From Pseudomonas viridiflava (GTDB lineage Bacteria; Pseudomonadota; Gammaproteobacteria; Pseudomonadales; Pseudomonadaceae): a DNA stretch of 64,000 bases. Positions within the stretch are counted from its first letter, which is position 1; each line of letters opens with the position of its first letter. Shown piece after piece: positions 58,960 through 64,000 of this stretch. The notes below the pieces were generated by a model. That model saw nothing but the letters and a program-made list of their open reading frames with translations, made no database searches and was not told the DNA's origin. The stretch lies in NCBI RefSeq assembly GCF_900583165.1, contig NZ_UTKY01000095.1:1-64000 (forward strand). The letters are read 5' to 3'. The position numbers and the translations under genes are program-made.

Positions 58960-59904
58960 TCAGTTGTAAGTGATGTTGACGGTCGTCGTGCTGACGAGCG
59001 TGCCATGGCCGACGGTGCCGTTTTTGTGATACGCGGCGCTGAGCGGTAGCACCGCCCGATTGCCGGAAACTGCCACTGTGCGTGTACCGTTGGTACTGAT
59101 GGTCTGGGTCGATCCGCCGATACGGGAGGCCAGCCATAGGGCTACGCCCGACGCGGAGCCTGTATTGGCGAAGAGCAGGTTGTTGCCAGGGGCTGGGGTG
59201 CCGGTAAAACGAAAGGTGACGTTACTGGCACTGCTGCAATTGGCGGTCAGGTCGAAGTTGTAAATGCCGGCGTAGACAGCGTCTCTCAAATCGCTGACCT
59301 TTATCGTGGGCAGCGGGATCGTGCGATTGACGTCACCGACTGCCAGGTCGCAGGTCGACGCCGGATTGACAAAACGAATGGAGGTGTTGAGCACCATTCG
59401 GTAATGGCCTTTACCCCCGTCCCAGTTATTGTGCTGGATGTCGCCGCTGGGAAGCGTGCCAGTGGTGACCGGTCCCAACTTGTAGAATTCGGCTACCAAT
59501 CGAGTGGCGCCCCACAGGATTCTGCCGGGAGCGGATACCAGGCTTTCGGTCCTGAGCTTTGCGGAATAGGGCGCGCCGGACGTGAGCGTGACCATTACGC
59601 GCATACCAATGCCAGGTACGTCTGTGTGATAAATGAGGCCGCCGGGTGCAGATACTGATGTCTTGAATCTTCCCGTCAGGAAGGTTGGGGTTGGCGAGTG
59701 GCAGTACATGTAAAAAGTCGGGTAAGGCCCCGCGAACACCTGGCTGGTGATACGTTGGCCAATACCCAGGTTTTCCGGCACTGTGATGGTTGCTGGAAAG
59801 CTCACACTGTGTTGCATGTTGGGGTATCGATCGCAGGCCGCAAAAGCAGTGAACGGCAGGCCGACACCCAGCAATATTGAAGCGAGTTTGAAGGGGTGTT
59901 TCAT
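58960..59904 (-). CDS. FimH-like two-domain fimbrial adhesin A
   Basis: 314 residues. Signal peptide ending AFAA, N-terminal domain starting CDRYPNMQHSVSFPATITVPENLGIGQ (same framework as the paralogue but diverged surface), then pilin domain with ASTCDLAVGDVNRTIPLPTIKVSDL, second Cys in LTANCSSA and end TTTVNITYN. AGGAGG 7 nt upstream of the ATG. It follows the usher gene after 54 bp. A tip adhesin is inferred; which of the two copies sits at the tip, or whether they alternate, cannot be read from sequence. Confidence 0.88.
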   Translation of the reverse strand: MKHPFKLASILLGVGLPFTAFAACDRYPNMQHSVSFPATITVPENLGIGQRITSQVFAGPYPTFYMYCHSPTPTFLTGRFKTSVSAPGGLIYHTDVPGIGMRVMVTLTSGAPYSAKLRTESLVSAPGRILWGATRLVAEFYKLGPVTTGTLPSGDIQHNNWDGGKGHYRMVLNTSIRFVNPASTCDLAVGDVNRTIPLPTIKVSDLRDAVYAGIYNFDLTANCSSASNVTFRFTGTPAPGNNLLFANTGSASGVALWLASRIGGSTQTISTNGTRTVAVSGNRAVLPLSAAYHKNGTVGHGTLVSTTTVNITYN

Positions 59905-59958
59905 CCTGTCCTCCTGTCAGAAAACAGCGGGCAAGCGATCTGCGCAAAGACCTCATGA

Positions 59959-62571
59959 TCATGCGGGTGCATAGGAAATCTCGGAGGCTGGCGTGTGTTG
60001 TACGGCATCAGGCGCGGCGGCTTGACAATGGCCTGCATCCAGTTGACGCAGACGTTCAATGCCATCAGCGGCAGGCGTCGCGCCCAAGTCGTAATTCAAG
60101 AGGCAAGACGCGCTGGCACCGCCGCCCCACTTGACAGTCAACACTCCCTGCGGGCGCGCGACCCGCACAAACGCCTTGCCGCCCTGGCCTACCACGCCGA
60201 CGCTGGCGCCCTCCTCATCAAACACATCCGACCCAAACGGCAGCAGGGTGCCATCCTCACGCAATGCCGTGATCAAGATGGCCTGGCCGGTGACCGTGTC
60301 GAAATGCAGCTTCACCACCGAGCCCGCACGCGGCGCGACGTTTTGCGCGGCGGTCTTGAGCTCCACATCCACGGACAGGTCCTTGGGGTCTAGCTCCACG
60401 GCATTCTGGCGATAGGGTGTGAGGTGGGGCACCACGGCATAGCCGCTGCTGCCGACCTGGGCGCCATGGTTGCCATTGATTCTGGCCCCCTTTGCATCGG
60501 GCGCCTGGACGATGCCGATGGTGTCGCCCAATTCCGGGGCAAAGGTCACACCACCGCCGTGGGCGACGATACCTCCGGTCATACCGAGGGAAGCCGCACG
60601 GTATGAACTGCTTTGCCCGTACCCCGCAGACACTACCCCGTAACTGGCTTGATACTTCGCGTCTGCACTGGCCGCGTTTGAGCTGCCCTGCGCGCGGCTG
60701 GCCCCCAACCCGTAGGTAAATTCGCTGCGCTCTCCCAGGCTCCCGCCCACATTCACGCGCTCGCCGTTGTTCTGGCTACCGCGATACGCCGTGGTGGTCA
60801 GGGTGGGTGCGCGTGCGCCGCTGCCGAGTGGGAAACTCAGGGTCAGGTCGATTTGCTTGTCCACACGGTCGCTTAGCAGGTCCTTGGTGCGCTGGGCGCT
60901 GAGGGTGTAATGCAGGCCGTTCCAACTGCTGGTGTAGCCGGCGGTGAAGGTCAAGTTGCCGCTATCGCGGTTCCAGTAGTTCTGGGAGGAGCCGGTCAAA
61001 TAAACCGAGCCGCTGCCCAGGCTTTGATTGAGGCTGATGTCCATCCTGTCGCGCAGGCGCGACAGGTTGTCCAGGCTGCGCCCGTCAATTGCAAAGTCAC
61101 GCACCCGTGCAGCGTCACCCACGGTCAGGAAACCTTGTGTGGAGTACCGGTAGGCGCCCAGGGCAAAATGTGTCCCTGTATCGGTGAAGTTCTTGCTGTA
61201 GCGAACCTGTAGGCTTTGCCCTTCGCGTGAACCATGACCCGGCAGATAGGCGTTTGAATTGGTCAGGTCAAATGAAAGCGCACCATAGGGTGTATTGAAC
61301 GCCGCGCCCAATAACTGTGAGCGGTAGTCTTCGCCTATCACGGCGCCGCCGTACCCGGTCAACAGATTGCTGAGACCGTGTTGGTAGGTCGCTTGTATCA
61401 ATGAAGGCGGGTGATTGAGACCAATTTCATCTACTTGGCCAGCAGTCAGCGAGTAACGGCTATGGCCTGCGCGCAACAGGTTGGCATTGGCGGCGAACGG
61501 TACGATGAACTCACGCTGGCGGCCATCCGCCTCGGTGACTGTGACGGTCAGATCGCCGCCGTAGCCGGTTGCAAACAGGTCGTCGAGCACAAAAGGGCCG
61601 GGAGCGACGGATGTTTCGGTCAGCAATACGCCGCGCTGGCGCACGGTGATCCGTGCATTGGTCTCGGCAATGCCTCGCACGACAGGTGCAAATCCGGTCT
61701 GAGAGTCGGGCAGCATCCGATCATCGCTGAACAGGCTGGCCCCCCGCAGACGCACGCTGTCGAACAATTCGCCCGGCGTGTAGATCTCGCCCATCATCAG
61801 CTGTGATCGCAGTGGGCTTATTTCCCGCTGCACATAGGTGCTGCTGCTTTGATAACCGGAACCTACGTTGGTGTAGCTGAAACTGCCGTTGTGACGCCAG
61901 TGCCACTCCCCCAGGTTGAGGCCGGTATTCAAGCCCAGGTAATGGGAGTCGATTGAGCGGCCATTGGTCCTTGTCGCAAAGGTATTGGCGTTGTACCGCA
62001 CAAAGGCGGCATCGACGCCGCTGTCCCAATGCTTGGGGTCGACATACCCTCGAGCTTTGCGCGCCAGGTAAATCTGCGGGACCTGCAGGTCCAGGCGGTT
62101 TTCACCCGAGTCGAATTGGCTGGTGCTGCCTGGCAGGTAGGTGCCGATCTCATCGCAACTGGCAAACGGCGGTGCAGGGGTTTGTCCTGCTTCAAGCGGT
62201 TGATTCTTTGGCGCCTCCAGATCGATACCAAACCTGACAAGTGCTTCACGCTCGAGGCACATTTGCGCGGAATTGCGCCCTTGCACAGCGGTGAATTCCA
62301 GGGTTTCACGTCCGATCCACTGCCCGTTGAGGTAAACGTCAGTGCGGTAGCTGCCGGGCAACACGATATTGCCCTGGCTGAACTTGGATACGTCGACTTG
62401 TTGACCGCTTGCACCGTCCGGAAAAAAGGCCGGGTTGAACTCGACATTCTCCACACCATGGGCCGCCATGGCTGAAGTGCCGCTCAGTAACAACAGGCAG
62501 CGTGCCGTGAGCATCAATCGATGACGTGGCAGGAACCGGATTCTTACGCCGGCGGACGATTTCAAACTCAT
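59959..62571 (-). CDS. Outer-membrane fimbrial usher (FimD family)
   Basis: 870 residues from the chosen start. Signal region (about 15-37), N-terminal periplasmic domain VEFNPAFFPDGASGQQVDVSKFSQGNIVLPG that binds chaperone-subunit complexes, the beta-barrel with plug (middle), and C-terminal domains (CLLNYDLGA near the end). Start 62571 (MSLKSSAGVR) has GGAAGGG upstream and is preferred over an ATG 14 codons earlier. It assembles the fimbrial subunits encoded downstream. It lies 159 bp after the second chaperone gene. Confidence 0.95.
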   Translation of the reverse strand: MSLKSSAGVRIRFLPRHRLMLTARCLLLLSGTSAMAAHGVENVEFNPAFFPDGASGQQVDVSKFSQGNIVLPGSYRTDVYLNGQWIGRETLEFTAVQGRNSAQMCLEREALVRFGIDLEAPKNQPLEAGQTPAPPFASCDEIGTYLPGSTSQFDSGENRLDLQVPQIYLARKARGYVDPKHWDSGVDAAFVRYNANTFATRTNGRSIDSHYLGLNTGLNLGEWHWRHNGSFSYTNVGSGYQSSSTYVQREISPLRSQLMMGEIYTPGELFDSVRLRGASLFSDDRMLPDSQTGFAPVVRGIAETNARITVRQRGVLLTETSVAPGPFVLDDLFATGYGGDLTVTVTEADGRQREFIVPFAANANLLRAGHSRYSLTAGQVDEIGLNHPPSLIQATYQHGLSNLLTGYGGAVIGEDYRSQLLGAAFNTPYGALSFDLTNSNAYLPGHGSREGQSLQVRYSKNFTDTGTHFALGAYRYSTQGFLTVGDAARVRDFAIDGRSLDNLSRLRDRMDISLNQSLGSGSVYLTGSSQNYWNRDSGNLTFTAGYTSSWNGLHYTLSAQRTKDLLSDRVDKQIDLTLSFPLGSGARAPTLTTTAYRGSQNNGERVNVGGSLGERSEFTYGLGASRAQGSSNAASADAKYQASYGVVSAGYGQSSSYRAASLGMTGGIVAHGGGVTFAPELGDTIGIVQAPDAKGARINGNHGAQVGSSGYAVVPHLTPYRQNAVELDPKDLSVDVELKTAAQNVAPRAGSVVKLHFDTVTGQAILITALREDGTLLPFGSDVFDEEGASVGVVGQGGKAFVRVARPQGVLTVKWGGGASASCLLNYDLGATPAADGIERLRQLDAGHCQAAAPDAVQHTPASEISYAPA

Positions 62572-62729
62572 GTTTACCCTTCCAAAAATTAGGGACTGTT
62601 CGAATTCGGGCATAGGGAATCCCTACCCGGAGAAAAGGGCATCTATGGAATGCGTTTAATCAAATGGCTGAAGGGCCAGGTAGTCTGAAACAGGCCCGGC
62701 CAAGTGTTGCGGCAGGGGTTTCTAAGTCT

Positions 62730-63509
62730 TCATCGCGAAACCTTGGCGCTGTGGGAAACCTTTACCCCGAAATCGTCGAGCGTTTCGAACTCCACAGTGG
62801 TTGCGGCTTCCAGTGGCGCCTTGAGGCTAGGTAGCTCAAACCGGTTGCGCCCCCCCGGGACCACCATATTCTCTGAGCCGGATGCTGAGGCCTTGCGGGC
62901 ATGGCGCTGCTTTGATTCCAGTACATCGATCTGATCGAACGTCACGTGGTAAGGCGTCGGGTTGTACACCTCCAAGACTTGACCCTGACCGATAACCTCG
63001 CGCCGCCATTGGAGTTTTCCTGGCGCATCCTCGACGGCATAGGCCAAATCGAGTGGCCGGAAAAACAGTTTGATCCGCGAGCGGAAGGCAAGCTGCAGCT
63101 GGTTGCCCTCTTGGCTACCTTGTGATTGCGCAGGCACCTCCAGGAGGTTGAACCAGAACAGGGTTTCCTGGTTCGACGGCAGTGGCTCCCCTGTGTAGGC
63201 CAAGCGTATGACCTGTTGTTTGGCAGGCTCCATGCGAAAGATTGGCGGGGTGGCCACGAATGGAATGCCTGCCAGGTCCGGTGTCGAGTGCTCGTCGCCC
63301 TTATCCAGCCAGGTCTGGACCAATACCGGTGCCTGGTTTTTGCTTTCGAGCCTGACCGTGACCTCTTTGTCGCTTTGCGAATAGATGATGCGGGTGTTGT
63401 TGATGACAACACTCGCCTGTACGGCAGCGGTCCCGAACAATGCGAAGGCCAAAGCCATGAACTTGATCGATAGGTGCTGCATGGAAAAAACGCTCATGGG
63501 GCAGCTCAT
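62730..63509 (-). CDS. Periplasmic fimbrial chaperone (PapD family), second copy
   Basis: 259 residues. Signal peptide ending VQA, then the two immunoglobulin-like domains of the family: VVINNTRIIYSQSDKEVTVRL (with the Arg of the subunit-binding pair), LFWFNLLEVP and RSRIKLFFRPLDL (with the Lys). The loop between F1 and G1 is short, as in FGS chaperones that serve rigid fimbriae. ATG 63509 overlaps the previous gene's stop (ATGA); in-frame ATGs at 63497 and 63482 lead to a more standard signal peptide. Confidence 0.92.
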   Translation of the reverse strand: MSCPMSVFSMQHLSIKFMALAFALFGTAAVQASVVINNTRIIYSQSDKEVTVRLESKNQAPVLVQTWLDKGDEHSTPDLAGIPFVATPPIFRMEPAKQQVIRLAYTGEPLPSNQETLFWFNLLEVPAQSQGSQEGNQLQLAFRSRIKLFFRPLDLAYAVEDAPGKLQWRREVIGQGQVLEVYNPTPYHVTFDQIDVLESKQRHARKASASGSENMVVPGGRNRFELPSLKAPLEAATTVEFETLDDFGVKVSHSAKVSR

Positions 63510-64000
63510 CTGGCGGACGTAGGGGTAAGGTTTGCCGAGTGGCGTATGCGCGCGCCGAAATCGCTGACGCTCATGAACTCGACTTTCAGCTTCCCGCTAG
63601 GACGATCGCGCAACTGGGGCAGCACGAACAATTTCACATCGCCGGCGGGTAGCAGCAGGCCGTCGTTAGGCTCTTTGTTTGGCGCTTTACTGAAACGTTT
63701 GCCTTCGCTCAGCAAGTCAACCGATGTCAGGGAAATGTGGTAAGGCGTTGGATTGGTCGCTTGCAACGCGAAGCCCTGTTCATGGGGCACCAGTTGCCAC
63801 TGCAGTTTTGCCGGAGCACTGGCGACGGTGTACGGCAATGCCTCGGGTCGCAGGAACACCCGCAGTCGCGTACGAAACGCCAGTTCAATCTGATTGTTCT
63901 GCTCGGCACCTGCCGTTACCGGAGGCACCTCCAGTACATTCAGCCAATACAGGCTTTCGCGATCTTTGGGGCCGGCATCACCGGTATGACGCAGCCGCAG
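63506..64000 (-). CDS. Periplasmic fimbrial chaperone (PapD family), first copy, partial
   Basis: Open to the right edge of the window, so the N terminus is missing; 164 residues are visible, beginning LRLRHTGDAGPKDRESLYWLNVLEVP and including IELAFRTRLRVFLRPEAL and the C-terminal domain with YHISLTSVDLLSEGKRF. Internal ATGs are not starts. Similar to but clearly diverged from the second chaperone. The remainder of the gene, and probably a major pilin gene upstream of it, must lie beyond 64000. Confidence 0.9.
   Translation of the reverse strand: MRLRHTGDAGPKDRESLYWLNVLEVPPVTAGAEQNNQIELAFRTRLRVFLRPEALPYTVASAPAKLQWQLVPHEQGFALQATNPTPYHISLTSVDLLSEGKRFSKAPNKEPNDGLLLPAGDVKLFVLPQLRDRPSGKLKVEFMSVSDFGARIRHSANLTPTSAR

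Overview
The window is a chromosomal stretch of a Pseudomonas of the P. fluorescens group. The evidence is GC-rich coding on both strands, the housekeeping gene order (trmL, ntrCB, glnA, thiI, typA, fbp, hut, pip-dtd, opgGH, an amino-acid ABC transporter, chemoreceptor, rsmE, tatCBA, hisEI, ubiBJE, phaIF), which from memory matches the order in P. aeruginosa, and many REP/REPIN palindromes of the GTGGGAGGGGGCTTGC and GTAGGAGCGAGCTTGCTCG types. No rRNA, tRNA or CRISPR array was seen.

1-10.1 kb: the window opens in the 3' end of an IS3-family element that stops 5 bp from trmL. Then come a small membrane-anchored protein, the nitrogen regulators ntrC/ntrB, a cupin lipoprotein and glnA, which has a clear sigma-54 promoter and NtrC-type palindromes. 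thiI and typA follow on the other strand. 10.2-20.1 kb: a YkgJ-type cysteine-cluster protein, glycogen phosphorylase, a coupled pair of DUF2339/DUF3999 membrane proteins, fructose-1,6-bisphosphatase and two lipoproteins (one a lipocalin).

20.1-34.7 kb: a complete histidine-utilisation (hut) locus. hutF diverges from hutC-hutD, then hutU, an NCS1 permease, the ABC transporter hutXWV, two HutH-like genes, hutI and hutG. Histidine is deaminated to urocanate (HutH2), hydrated (HutU), ring-opened (HutI), deiminated (HutF) and deformylated to glutamate (HutG). HutC operators lie in both control regions, and the hutU operator overlaps the predicted start of a sigma-54 promoter. The first HutH paralogue (HutH1) lacks exactly the Ala-Ser-Gly tripeptide that forms the MIO cofactor, and two other active-site residues are changed. 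It looks like a conserved pseudoenzyme and is the most interesting single observation here. Three REPINs punctuate the hut genes.

34.9-54.9 kb: pip-dtd, opgG-opgH (periplasmic glucans), an amino-acid ABC transporter with tandemly duplicated binding-protein genes, and two tandem chemoreceptors. A minus-strand run from ubiE through ubiJ, ubiB, hisI, hisE, tatA, tatB and tatC to rsmE follows. 55.0-56.8 kb: PHA-granule genes, ending in phaF with a histone-like AAKPA tail.

56.8-64.0 kb: where phaD would be expected next to phaF there is instead a minus-strand chaperone-usher fimbrial cluster. It has two chaperones (the first cut by the window edge), an usher, two paralogous FimH-like two-domain adhesins and two one-domain pilins. 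All four subunits share a nearly identical Cys-GDVNRTIPLP block.
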